Of a DNA stretch of 64,000 nucleotides, positions 27,472 to 35,886 are shown in pieces. The stretch is from Shewanella waksmanii ATCC BAA-643 (GTDB lineage: Bacteria; Pseudomonadota; Gammaproteobacteria; Enterobacterales; Shewanellaceae). The notes under the pieces are model-generated. The model was not told where the DNA came from and did no database searches. It saw only the letters and a list, made by a program, of their open reading frames with translations. The stretch spans positions 1 to 64,000 of the forward strand of contig NZ_JAEH01000034.1 of NCBI RefSeq assembly GCF_000518805.1. The letters run 5' to 3'. The position numbers were made by a program, and so were the translations under genes. How positions within the stretch are numbered: position 1 is the first letter of the stretch; each line of letters opens with the position of its first letter.

Positions 27472-27533
27472 ATTACGCCGCCCCATAACACTAAGTGTAT
27501 GGGGCCAACTATCACAACAAAGGACAATCAAAA

Positions 27534-27779
27534 ATGGAATATTTATCAACTCTGTTCGCCAGCGAAAACTACGCGTTTATCGCCATGGTCGGTGCCATAG
27601 CAATCACATTATGGTTCTTACCCGCAGTGCTGGCGCTGTTTTTTAATCGCAAACACTTCAAACTCATTTTACTGGCTTGTATTCCTGCGGGATTATCATT
27701 TATCGCTTGGGGAGCTGTACTAATCTGGGCGGTGACAGGCAAAGTCGCAGAGAAATACGCCAAGCCCAAAAGTGCTTAA
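27534..27779 (+). CDS. small two-helix membrane protein, superinfection-immunity-like
   Basis: 81 residues from the ATG at 27534 (AAAGGA upstream; the frame opens earlier without a ribosome site). Two or three helices: EYLSTLFASENY then FIAMVGAIAITLWFLPAVLAL, and LILLACIPAGLSFIAWGAVLIWAV. The WFLPAVLALFFNRKHF...GWGAVLIWAV layout is like the PF14373 superinfection-immunity family, a comparison from memory. Third gene of the hydrolase-ABC cluster. Confidence 0.6.
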   Translation: MEYLSTLFASENYAFIAMVGAIAITLWFLPAVLALFFNRKHFKLILLACIPAGLSFIAWGAVLIWAVTGKVAEKYAKPKSA

Positions 27780-27815
27780 GTGGCAATATCAAATCGACAC
27801 AATAAGGAGTTCGAC

Positions 27816-28052
27816 ATGGATAAACAAACACTCGTAATGATCATCATGCTGGCATTTATTGTTAGTGCGACTTTTAGTGAAGTCTTCAAATATTACCTGA
27901 GGACAAAGCGGGTTTCTCACGGCGATATTAAAAACAGCGAAATCGATCTGCTGCAACAACAAAACCGTCAACTACAGGAGCGAGTTGCCGTATTAGAGAA
28001 AATCGTCACTGAACCTAGTTACGATCTCAAGCAACGGATCAACGCACTATAA
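27816..28052 (+). CDS. PspB-like small membrane protein
   Basis: 78 residues from the ATG at 27816 (AAGGAG 6 nt upstream). One N-terminal helix (VMIIMLAFIVSATFSEVF) and then a charged coiled coil, IDLLQQQNRQLQERVAVLEKIV, ending with EPSYDLKQRINAL. Layout and tail resemble PspB of the phage-shock system, but pspA and pspC are absent. It ends the hydrolase-ABC cluster. Confidence 0.65.
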   Translation: MDKQTLVMIIMLAFIVSATFSEVFKYYLRTKRVSHGDIKNSEIDLLQQQNRQLQERVAVLEKIVTEPSYDLKQRINAL

Positions 28053-28081
28053 ATTCAATACCACTCGGTTTCCAAACCCAG

Positions 28082-29101
28082 TTAGCAGCAGGTATGAGTA
28101 TTAAATTTTTGCCGATAAGCGCGTGGCGTTAAACTCGTCAATTGGATAAACAGCTTACGAAATGAGCTGACATCTTCATAGCCCACGCGCTCGACAATTT
28201 GCTCAATGGCCAATTCAGTCGTTTCAAGCAACCGCTTGGCTTCATCCACCCGCAGTCGCTGCATATAACTGGCGGGGGTTTCGTTAACCGCCTTTTTAAA
28301 GCGCCTAATCAAGGTGCGCTTGCCAACGGCAAACTTATTGGCAATATCATCCAATAACCAATTTTGATTCAGATGCTGCTGCATCCAGTGTTGGATCTGC
28401 TTAATCAGCTCATCTTGGTGCTGCTCAGGATTAATCGCCATGGTCATAAATGGCTGCTGTGAGCAACGGTTAGGATCAATAAGTAAGATTTTGGCCATCT
28501 GTTGAGCGAGCTGTTCGCCCGCTAAAATACTCACCAAATGCAGGGCTAAACTCAAGTTCGAGGTAGTCGCGCCTGCGGTATGAATATGACCATCGGACAC
28601 CACTAAAGTATCCATGCACAAATTCACATCTTTAAAGTTACGTTCAAACATCTCATTTAGCCACCAAACCGTTGTGGCCCGCCGGTTAGCCAGTAACCCT
28701 GATGCGGCTAACATTAATGTGCCAGAACAATATGCAGCCAAAGGCTTTTCGGTGGCAGAGAACAAACGCAATGGTGCAAATAGCGGTTCAAAATCATTTA
28801 AATAACTTTGGAATTCGGTTCGATTGGTCACAAATGATGATGCCAAGATCACCGCATCGGCAGCGGTTATCTCTTCAGGGGTTGCCAACGCTTTGGCTGG
28901 AATTTGAAAGCCTTGATTAGTGGTTACCGGCTGGCCATCATGGCTTATCACATGGCAATGGAACAGATCTTCAGTGACTTCAGGATCAACCCGCTTCAGG
29001 TAGCTATTACAAAAGCTAAACACATCTAGAAAGCCGACTATTCCACCAGCAACCACATTACCGGCCGCTAAAATATACACTTTTTTCACTGGCTGCCCCA
29101 C
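28082..29101 (-). CDS. GlxA-family regulator (DJ-1/PfpI domain plus AraC HTH)
   Basis: 339 residues. N-terminal DJ-1/PfpI-like domain (~8-195) with Cys125 at the elbow position in AAYCSGTLMLAASGLL; C-terminal AraC-type double HTH (~230-335) with LLDDIANKFAVGKRTLIRRFKK and IEQIVERVGYEDVSSFRKLFIQLTSLTPRAYRQKF. GlxA-like regulators sense small metabolites with the first domain. The start is GTG at 29101. Target unknown. Confidence 0.88.
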   Translation of the reverse strand: MGQPVKKVYILAAGNVVAGGIVGFLDVFSFCNSYLKRVDPEVTEDLFHCHVISHDGQPVTTNQGFQIPAKALATPEEITAADAVILASSFVTNRTEFQSYLNDFEPLFAPLRLFSATEKPLAAYCSGTLMLAASGLLANRRATTVWWLNEMFERNFKDVNLCMDTLVVSDGHIHTAGATTSNLSLALHLVSILAGEQLAQQMAKILLIDPNRCSQQPFMTMAINPEQHQDELIKQIQHWMQQHLNQNWLLDDIANKFAVGKRTLIRRFKKAVNETPASYMQRLRVDEAKRLLETTELAIEQIVERVGYEDVSSFRKLFIQLTSLTPRAYRQKFNTHTCC

Positions 29102-29207
29102 AATGTCACTATTGACTTTATATTTGTCAATAATGACACTTATTTTAATAATGTCTAGTTTTTATACTGTGGTTATCACCTTGAAGTACTTTGTAAGGAC
29201 ACATACT

Positions 29208-29387
29208 ATGAACAAGAGTCACACCCATATCAGCCTAAGTTTGATTTATCTTGTTGCCAGTTGGAGCTTACTACTGTGGTTACATTTCAGCACCGAACCC
29301 AATATCTTTGCCCATCTGGTCGCCATTCCAAGTCTATTGCTGTTTACCGGATTCAGTGCTTATCAAATCGTCAAAAAAGGCCTCTAA
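29208..29387 (+). CDS. small two-helix membrane protein, function unknown
   Basis: 59 residues from the ATG at 29208, which has AAGGA 8 nt upstream; the frame is open from 29103 but without a ribosome site. Two hydrophobic segments (HISLSLIYLVASWSLLLWL and LVAIPSLLLFTGFSAYQIV) joined by a short loop. No family recognised. Divergent from the GlxA-type regulator, followed by a bidirectional terminator. Confidence 0.55.
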   Translation: MNKSHTHISLSLIYLVASWSLLLWLHFSTEPNIFAHLVAIPSLLLFTGFSAYQIVKKGL

Positions 29388-29463
29388 ACTTGGTAGCGAC
29401 ACACCCTGCTGTTTTAGGGGAATACAACATTTAACTTAGGGTGACGCCAATACAGCCCTCAAA

Positions 29464-29491
29464 CAAAAAAACCAGCCGAAGCTGGTTTTTT
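29464..29491. terminator. bidirectional intrinsic terminator
   Basis: AAAAAACCAGC - CGAA - GCTGGTTTTTT between the small membrane-protein gene and the converging mog gene. Confidence 0.9.
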
Positions 29492-29520
29492 CTAGTGAAA
29501 TTAACTGATTCAATCGTTAA

Positions 29521-30054
29521 CTATTTGGCCTTAGGTCTAAAAGGCTTAATGACAGACTCATCACACTCTAAAAATGGGCCGTCCATCAAATCAATACAGT
29601 AGGGAATCGCTGGGAATACCGCATCTAAACATTCACGAATCGATTTAGGCTTGCCGGGTAAATTAACAATCAGTGAATCACCACGTAGGCCAGCAGTTTG
29701 TCGAGACAAGATAGCCGTCGGTACAAACTTTAATGACTCGGCGCGCATAAGCTCACCAAACCCTGGCATCATACGATCGCACACTGCCTCAGTTGCTTCT
29801 GGAGTCACATCGCGCTTAGCCGGTCCTGTGCCACCGGTTGTCACAATCAGGCTGCAGTTTTGGTTGTCAGCCATATCAATTAAAGTAGCCGAAATGACAT
29901 CTTGTTCATCAGGGATAACTTGATAAACCGGTTCCCATTCCGACGTCAGGTACTCGTTTAGTACATCAATAATCGCTTTACCTGAAATGTCTTCGTATAC
30001 GCCTGCGCTCGCTCTATCACTGACAGTAACGATACCGATTTTCGCTTTGCTCAT
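29521..30054 (-). CDS. mog: molybdopterin adenylyltransferase
   Basis: 177 residues from the ATG at 30054 (AAGGA 8 nt upstream; the frame extends to 30123 without support). MoaB/Mog fold: KIGIVTVSDRASAGVYEDISG at the N-terminus, the pterin/nucleotide motif VTTGGTGPAKRDVTPEA (~69-85) and SLIVNLPGKPKSIRE. It adenylates molybdopterin before molybdenum insertion. Length favours Mog over MoaB. Stands alone here. Confidence 0.92.
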   Translation of the reverse strand: MSKAKIGIVTVSDRASAGVYEDISGKAIIDVLNEYLTSEWEPVYQVIPDEQDVISATLIDMADNQNCSLIVTTGGTGPAKRDVTPEATEAVCDRMMPGFGELMRAESLKFVPTAILSRQTAGLRGDSLIVNLPGKPKSIRECLDAVFPAIPYCIDLMDGPFLECDESVIKPFRPKAK

Positions 30055-30173
30055 GTCGTTATATCCTTTCAAACTTGCTGTTGTTGCACTAATGCCGGTC
30101 AATCTAGCATAAAGCGCCGGCATTTGGTTTGATAAATACCAAAGTTAAAGCTAAATTCGCCAGCTAGCGGCTA

Positions 30174-30962
30174 TTAGCCGCCACCTAGCTTATTGAGTAA
30201 GCCACCGAGCTCTTTATCCGCTCGTTGCTTCAATTCCTGCTTAGCGCGCTCTTTTAACTGCTTTTCAGCTTCTTTCTTGGCTTGTTTAATCATGTTATCC
30301 AACATTGATTGCACAATGGCAGCTCCCACCTGATCGGCAGGCAGACCGTGCGGAAAGCCAACAGCATCAGCCATAAAGGTGGGTAAGGTGACCTGATAGC
30401 TTTGCTGGCCAACCGCCGTTAAGTCGACCGTCAAACTCACGCCCTCAACTTTCACTTGTTTAACTGCAATCAACGCTTCTTTACCAGATGATTCAGAGGG
30501 GCTAGGTGGCTCAGATTGGTTGGCGGGCTCTGCTTGTTTAGTACTGCTCGGTGATGACTGTAACTGCTGTGCCAAATTGTTTTTCAGCGCCTGCAGGTTA
30601 TTGCTGCCGTCGGCGGCCAGCTCAAACCTAACACTAGGGCCAGAAATTAACACTTGGTTGATGAGCACTTCTTGGGTACTAAAGTTGCTGGTTTCAATAT
30701 CCAATTTGATTTGTTGAAATGCCAGTGCCGCATTATCACTAAAGCCCTTAGGATTTTGCACTGCAAAGCCCTCAAGAGCACCAAAGCCCTTAAGCATTTG
30801 TAAATCAACGCTCGCCAATGTCACCGGTGTTTGCAGCAAGCGCGTGCCCTGCTTCTCCACCTGTGTTTGGACTATCCCATTAAGATTATTCAGTACCCAA
30901 TAAACAACCACGCCCAATAACAACAATAAGGCGATTAGAACGGCGACAATGGCTTTTTTCAC
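30174..30962 (-). CDS. membrane-anchored AsmA-like periplasmic protein
   Basis: 262 residues. An N-terminal signal-anchor helix (AIVAVLIALLLLLGVVVYWVL) is followed by the AsmA-like opening IVQTQVEKQGTRLLQTPVTLASVDLQMLKGFGAL and a beta-rich region to ~230. A Pro/Ser/Glu linker lies at ~140-160, and the C-terminus is a lysine/glutamine-rich helix ending GGLLNKLGGG. AsmA relatives work in outer-membrane lipid homeostasis, but this is a short protein and function is inferred. Confidence 0.65.
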   Translation of the reverse strand: MKKAIVAVLIALLLLLGVVVYWVLNNLNGIVQTQVEKQGTRLLQTPVTLASVDLQMLKGFGALEGFAVQNPKGFSDNAALAFQQIKLDIETSNFSTQEVLINQVLISGPSVRFELAADGSNNLQALKNNLAQQLQSSPSSTKQAEPANQSEPPSPSESSGKEALIAVKQVKVEGVSLTVDLTAVGQQSYQVTLPTFMADAVGFPHGLPADQVGAAIVQSMLDNMIKQAKKEAEKQLKERAKQELKQRADKELGGLLNKLGGG

Positions 30963-31169
30963 GGTGAGACTCCATTTGCAGGCAAGAATGCTGACGTACT
31001 TGTCAGTGTGCTAATGAAGTGTGCCTGAGCCCTGCAATAAAAGCTATGTGCAGCAGAGGATATCGCTATAATTTACCGAGAGACTTCGCCAATATGGCTT
31101 AAAATAGGGCCGCAGGTAAGTGGCCGCTGCTAATTGACTAGCATGAGTACAATTAGCAGCGATACGAGG

Positions 31170-32486
31170 TTAGTTAAAGGTGATAGAGATAAAGTAGCCC
31201 AGTACCGTAGCGGTGACGACGCCAATAAAGCCCGGCACCAAGAAGCTGTGGTTGAGCACATACTTACCTATACGTGTGGTACCACTGCGGTCAAAACTGA
31301 TAGCCGCAAGATCGCTCGGGTAGAATGGGAAGAAGAAGTAGGCATAACAAGCCGGTAGTACACCAATCAACACCGCGGGTGGAATTCCCAAAGAGAAGCC
31401 CAGCGGAAGCATAATGGTTAATACCGCTGCCTGACTTTTTAAGAATACCGACACCACAAACATCGCAATAGCAAACGTCCACGGGTAAACCGCAACGATG
31501 TCACTGACAGATTCTACCAAGTAAGATTTATGATGACCGATAATGGTGTCACTCATCCAGGCAATACCAAAAATGATAATTACCGCTGTCATACCGGCTG
31601 TAAACACATTACTAGTGGCAATTTTCTTCGGTGAGATATTGGTTGCCAGCAAGATGATGCCACCCACAGACAACATCATAAACTGAATAGCCACCGACAT
31701 TTTCACGCCTTCGGGTAGCAGTTGTTTACTGAATAACGCGATGATAATCACTGACAGAATACCGAGTAAGAAAACCGTCAGACCTTTTTTGGCAGTTGAA
31801 TCAGTTTCTTCTTTGTCGCCGCTGTTGGACTCTGGATCCAGCAAAGCAGCTTTAAACTCAGGGTCCTGTAGTCGTGCTTGGAACTCAGGATCTTTGTCCA
31901 AATCTTTACCGCGTTTAAGGCTCCAAGTACACGCAACCAACACACCTATTAGGGTTGATGGGATGGTCACCATCAAGACATCAATCAAACCGATATCAAG
32001 CTGGTTATCGACTGCCGTGGCAATGACCACCGCTGCGGCGGCGGCAATCGGGCTAGCCGTGACCCCCATTTGCGACGCCACTGTGGCAATGGCCAGCGGG
32101 CGTTCAGGGCGAATGCCCTTTTTATAAGATACGTCGTAAATGACAGGCAGTAATGGATAAACTGAGTGACCCGTTCCCACCAGTACTGTCAGAGAATAAG
32201 TACAAAGCGGGCCTAGAAATACAATGTGTTCTGGGTGCTTACGTAATAGCTTTTCGGCAAACTTAACCAGTAGCTTCAGGCCGCCAGTTGCCTCAAGTGT
32301 TGCGGATGCGGCCACAACAGCAAGAATAATCAGCATCACACTGATAGGCGGTGTGCCCGGTGCAATACCAAACACAAACGCCAGTACCGAAACCCCCAAG
32401 CCCCCTAACAAGCCAAATGCAATTCCGCCATGCCGAATACCGACAAAGATGACGGCTAACAGCAACAACATATGGATATAAAACAT
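31170..32486 (-). CDS. dcuB: anaerobic C4-dicarboxylate transporter, DcuA/DcuB family
   Basis: 438 residues, a polytopic carrier of ~10 helices. Family blocks: VVAASATLEATGGLKLLVKFAEKLLRK, TVLVGTGHSVYPLLPVIYDVSYKKGIRPERPLA, QMGVTASPIAAAAAVV, FFPFYPSDLAAISFDRSGTTRIGKYVLNHSF. Dcu carriers exchange fumarate, malate or aspartate with succinate during anaerobic growth, which suits a fumarate-respiring host. The extended cytoplasmic stretch at ~205-240 is acidic. DcuA versus DcuB is not settled. Confidence 0.9.
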   Translation of the reverse strand: MFYIHMLLLLAVIFVGIRHGGIAFGLLGGLGVSVLAFVFGIAPGTPPISVMLIILAVVAASATLEATGGLKLLVKFAEKLLRKHPEHIVFLGPLCTYSLTVLVGTGHSVYPLLPVIYDVSYKKGIRPERPLAIATVASQMGVTASPIAAAAAVVIATAVDNQLDIGLIDVLMVTIPSTLIGVLVACTWSLKRGKDLDKDPEFQARLQDPEFKAALLDPESNSGDKEETDSTAKKGLTVFLLGILSVIIIALFSKQLLPEGVKMSVAIQFMMLSVGGIILLATNISPKKIATSNVFTAGMTAVIIIFGIAWMSDTIIGHHKSYLVESVSDIVAVYPWTFAIAMFVVSVFLKSQAAVLTIMLPLGFSLGIPPAVLIGVLPACYAYFFFPFYPSDLAAISFDRSGTTRIGKYVLNHSFLVPGFIGVVTATVLGYFISITFN

Positions 32487-32592
32487 TGTTCACCACCCTT
32501 TTTATTATTAGTACGTTGCAGATATACCATATACAGGGGAAATAATAGTGACGACTATCAAGCATTTAATAAGGGATAGAAACTAGTGTTTA

Positions 32593-32634
32593 AAACTGTG
32601 ACCCCAAGTGCATTAACGCTTAGTGTCACAGTTT
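32593..32634 (-). terminator. intrinsic terminator after the alkene reductase gene
   Basis: AAACTGTGAC / GTCACAGTTT outer stem with an inner AAGTG / CGCTT stem. On the minus strand it is followed by TTTTAAAC. It separates the reductase gene from dcuB. Confidence 0.75.
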
Positions 32635-32674
32635 CGTTCTTGATATCAAACAGTCAACGCAGTAGACATACTGA

Positions 32675-33793
32675 CTAAGCAGTCACGCAATGCGCATCGG
32701 GGACATAGGTGGGGTAATCGGTATAACCTTGCTCGCCGCCACCATACAAACTTAAACGTGCGTCGGCATCAAATTCCGTGAGTGGCCAGCCATGTTGAAA
32801 ACGTGCCACTAAATCGGGATTGGTCACGGAAGGGGTACCAAATGCCACTAAATCAACATAGCCGGCATCCAGTAATGCTTGTGCCGATGCGTTAGTCAGC
32901 TTACCCGCCACCATGATCTTATTGGGGTACACCTGCCGCACTCGTTGACGAAAGCTGTCTGGTACTGGCACATAGGTGCCTATATTTTCTGAAAAATGCA
33001 CATAGGCCAATTGCATTGGCAGCATTTTATCCAAGGCGTTGACAATCAAATCGGCAATCTCAGTATCAATTTGGCTTGAGCCCTCTTTAACGTGAGGTGA
33101 CACTCTCACAGCCACTTTGTCAGCACCAATTTCATCTACCACAGCTTGCAGGGTTTCCAATAAAAAGCGCATACGATTATCTTGGCTACCGCCATATCGG
33201 TCCTGGCGTACATTACTGCTACTTCGCATAAAGGTATCGAATAGATAACCGTGTGCAGCATGCAGTTCGACACCATCAAAGCCAGCCTTCATCGCATTGC
33301 GAGCAGCCTGTACAAAGTCTGCCTGTGTTTGTGCAATGTCAGCCAAGGTCATTGCCCTTGGTGCTTCGGTTTCGATCATACCAAAACCGCCTTCAGGCAA
33401 TGGCCCATAAACTTGATCGGGCTCCTTTATCGCAGACGCTGCAACTGGCTGCTCTCCTGCAATAATGCTGTGGCTACGACGCCCAACATGCCATAACTGA
33501 ATAAAAATCTTGCCGCCTTTGGCATGCACAGCATCGGTCACTTTTCTCCAGCCATCAATGTGCGCCTGCGTATAGATCCCAGGGGTAAGCGAATAACCGC
33601 GTGCCACTGCTGAAACGGGTGCGCCTTCGGTAATGATAAGTCCTGCCGAAGCACGCTGCGCATAATAGCGCGCCATCATCTCATTAGGCACATCTCCAGG
33701 CTGATCAGTACGAGAGCGAGTCATCGGCGCCATAACAATACGGTTTTGAAGCTGGCTTGCGCCTAGGTTTATCGCAGAAAAAATATCGGTCAT
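32675..33793 (-). CDS. old yellow enzyme family alkene reductase (NemA-like)
   Basis: 372 residues, FMN-dependent TIM barrel. N-terminal block LQNRIVMAPMTRSRTDQPGDVPN, substrate-binding HVGRRSH and DGVELHAAHGYLFDTFMRSSSNVR, and the C-terminal FMN block LVAFGTPSVTNPDLVARF. These NADPH enzymes reduce activated alkenes, N-ethylmaleimide and nitro compounds. A LysR gene lies 106 bp upstream on the same strand and may control it, although divergent pairing would be more usual. Confidence 0.93.
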   Translation of the reverse strand: MTDIFSAINLGASQLQNRIVMAPMTRSRTDQPGDVPNEMMARYYAQRASAGLIITEGAPVSAVARGYSLTPGIYTQAHIDGWRKVTDAVHAKGGKIFIQLWHVGRRSHSIIAGEQPVAASAIKEPDQVYGPLPEGGFGMIETEAPRAMTLADIAQTQADFVQAARNAMKAGFDGVELHAAHGYLFDTFMRSSSNVRQDRYGGSQDNRMRFLLETLQAVVDEIGADKVAVRVSPHVKEGSSQIDTEIADLIVNALDKMLPMQLAYVHFSENIGTYVPVPDSFRQRVRQVYPNKIMVAGKLTNASAQALLDAGYVDLVAFGTPSVTNPDLVARFQHGWPLTEFDADARLSLYGGGEQGYTDYPTYVPDAHCVTA

Positions 33794-33899
33794 GATTATT
33801 GCCTCATCAATTTATGTCGCCATCATAGCAAGCTATTGACGAGATATTGAGCGCGATAACAACAAATCATTTTTGTGAAAAATGCAATAATAAGGCCGA

Positions 33900-34775
33900 T
33901 TACAGTGTTAAACGTGTCTCGATAAAATCAATAAACACACTGACCCTTTTGGCCACAGTAGAGCTTTTGTAATACACGGCGTTGACCTGCTCTCTCCCTG
34001 TTTGGGTCAGTTTTTGCGATTCGAATAGGGCCACCAGCTCACCACTGGCAATATGCCGCTTGACCATAAAGCCCGATAAACACCCAATCCCGTTACCGGC
34101 AAGCACAAGCTGGCTGACCGTTTCGCCACTGCTGCAGGAAATACAGGGACTAATAGGCTCCATACCCGCTAGCGGCCAGCGATTTAATATGGCTGCACCA
34201 CTAAAACCAATGAGCTGATGGTTTGCCAACTCAGCCGCGGTTTGCGGTACACCCTGACGCGCAAGGTATGTGGGCGATGCAACAATATAAAGCAAGCTTT
34301 GACCCAGCGCCCTAGCGTGCATGGTGGAATCTGCCAACTGGCCTATACGAATAGCGACATCGGTGCGCTGCTCGATGAGATCGACAAACCCTTCGCTGCT
34401 ACTGAGTACCAACTCAATATCAGGATAACATTGACGAAACTCGGTGATTAGCGGCACCAATTGATGCAATACAAACGGGCTGGCAGCATCCACACGCAGT
34501 CGCCCTTGAGGTTTAACCTGGCTAAGCTCATCTTCCGCCTGTTGGATAGCACTCAGCCCAACTCGTATCCGCGCCACAAATTGGCGACCCTCTTCTGTTA
34601 ATTCAAGGCGTCGAGTGGTGCGGTTAAGTAAAGTCACATTAAGCTGCTGTTCAATACGACTGACCGACCTCGATACCTTAGCCACCTGAATATCCAGCGC
34701 TTTGGCGGCAGCAGAAAAGCCTCCGGCATCGACAACGGCCAGTAAAATATCTAAATCATCCGATCGAGTTTGCAT
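33900..34775 (-). CDS. LysR-family transcriptional regulator
   Basis: 291 residues. N-terminal winged HTH (~1-60: DLDILLAVVDAGGFSAAAKALDIQVAKVSRSVSRIEQQL) and a periplasmic-binding-protein-like effector domain (~90-290). The subgroup (CrgA/DsdC-like with FVARIRVGLSAIQQAEDEL) often neighbours oxidoreductases, and the alkene reductase follows it. Effector unknown. Confidence 0.9.
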   Translation of the reverse strand: MQTRSDDLDILLAVVDAGGFSAAAKALDIQVAKVSRSVSRIEQQLNVTLLNRTTRRLELTEEGRQFVARIRVGLSAIQQAEDELSQVKPQGRLRVDAASPFVLHQLVPLITEFRQCYPDIELVLSSSEGFVDLIEQRTDVAIRIGQLADSTMHARALGQSLLYIVASPTYLARQGVPQTAAELANHQLIGFSGAAILNRWPLAGMEPISPCISCSSGETVSQLVLAGNGIGCLSGFMVKRHIASGELVALFESQKLTQTGREQVNAVYYKSSTVAKRVSVFIDFIETRLTL

Positions 34776-34844
34776 GCAGGCGCCTAATCACAACACTAAT
34801 TATTGCAATAATAGCAACAATTGATGAGTGGCGTAGTAATCAAT

Positions 34845-35792
34845 TTAACGGTAAAGCTGGCCATAGTTGTCAACATGACGCTCCCATAAAGGCGGCGTAC
34901 CTATGTATTCGACCACGGCGTTGACGAACTCTTTTACCAACAGGGTTTGTTTACGGTGGGGATAAATAGCGTAAATAGCCCGATCGAGATTAGACAGTAC
35001 ATGGTCGGTCAGCAGCGGTACTAGCCCGAGCTCATCGGCACTTTGGTACAGGTTAGACAAATCTAACATGGTGTAGCCCATGCCATCACTGACCGCACTA
35101 ACCAATGCGCTAACATCGCTCATTTTCAAATTACCGCGCATGCGATAGTTCTTAAACACCTCACCGTGTGGTTGCTCGCTAATGCGTAATAAATCTAAAC
35201 TAAAATCGCTATTGCTGTACACCACCGCCGGCAACTGCGCGAGCTCATCAGGGGTTTGCGGCAGCCCATACTTTTCAATGAACCCTTGTGAGGCAACAAT
35301 GGCGAAGTGGGTATCAGCAATTTTTTTAGCAATCAGATTGGAGTCGGCTAACTTGCCCATCCGAAACGCCAGATCAAAATGATCGCCAATGATATCTGCT
35401 TTTTTATCGTCGAGGATTAAACTAATCTTCACTTGCGGATAGCGCTGCATAAACTGAGTAATAATCGGCTGTAGATACAACTGGCCAAAGTACACTGGCG
35501 AGGTGATCCGCAGTATGCCTTTAGGTTGGGACTGATAGGAGTCGGCAATGCTATTAATCTGATCTAAAGTATCAACTAAGATGTGCGCCTGAGCGAGTAT
35601 CTCTTCACCTGCTGGCGTTAGGGCAAAAGAGCGCGTCGAACGATTCAGCAATTGGACGCCTAACTTGGCTTCAAGCAGCTTTATCTTTTTTGACAGTGCA
35701 GAGTTGTCCATATTGTGCAGCGCAGCCGCTTTAGTAAATGAGCCTTGCTGCACCACATCAATGAAAAGGGCCAATTGTTTGGTTATGGACAC
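34845..35792 (-). CDS. LysR-family transcriptional regulator
   Basis: 315 residues. HTH at ~5-62 (LALFIDVVQQGSFTKAAALHNMDNSALSKKIKLLEAKL) and an effector domain to ~300. It belongs to the same broad subgroup as the LysR gene 70 bp downstream, on the same strand, but the two are clearly different in sequence. Target and effector unknown. The ~90 bp upstream separate it from the phytase gene. Confidence 0.9.
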   Translation of the reverse strand: MSITKQLALFIDVVQQGSFTKAAALHNMDNSALSKKIKLLEAKLGVQLLNRSTRSFALTPAGEEILAQAHILVDTLDQINSIADSYQSQPKGILRITSPVYFGQLYLQPIITQFMQRYPQVKISLILDDKKADIIGDHFDLAFRMGKLADSNLIAKKIADTHFAIVASQGFIEKYGLPQTPDELAQLPAVVYSNSDFSLDLLRISEQPHGEVFKNYRMRGNLKMSDVSALVSAVSDGMGYTMLDLSNLYQSADELGLVPLLTDHVLSNLDRAIYAIYPHRKQTLLVKEFVNAVVEYIGTPPLWERHVDNYGQLYR

Positions 35793-35886
35793 GGGCTACT
35801 CCTTGCTGCAATCGCTTCACTGTCTTAGTTATTAGCTTACCTGAGACAAGGAGTAACACCAACACACTCACCACCCAACAACCTTA

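Noticed and set aside
31126..31160. GCTGCTAATTG / CAATTAGCAGC inverted repeat downstream of the dcuB-type gene as a terminator
   Set aside because: The 11-bp arms are real but neither side has a T-run, so I do not list it as an intrinsic terminator; it may stabilise the mRNA end.
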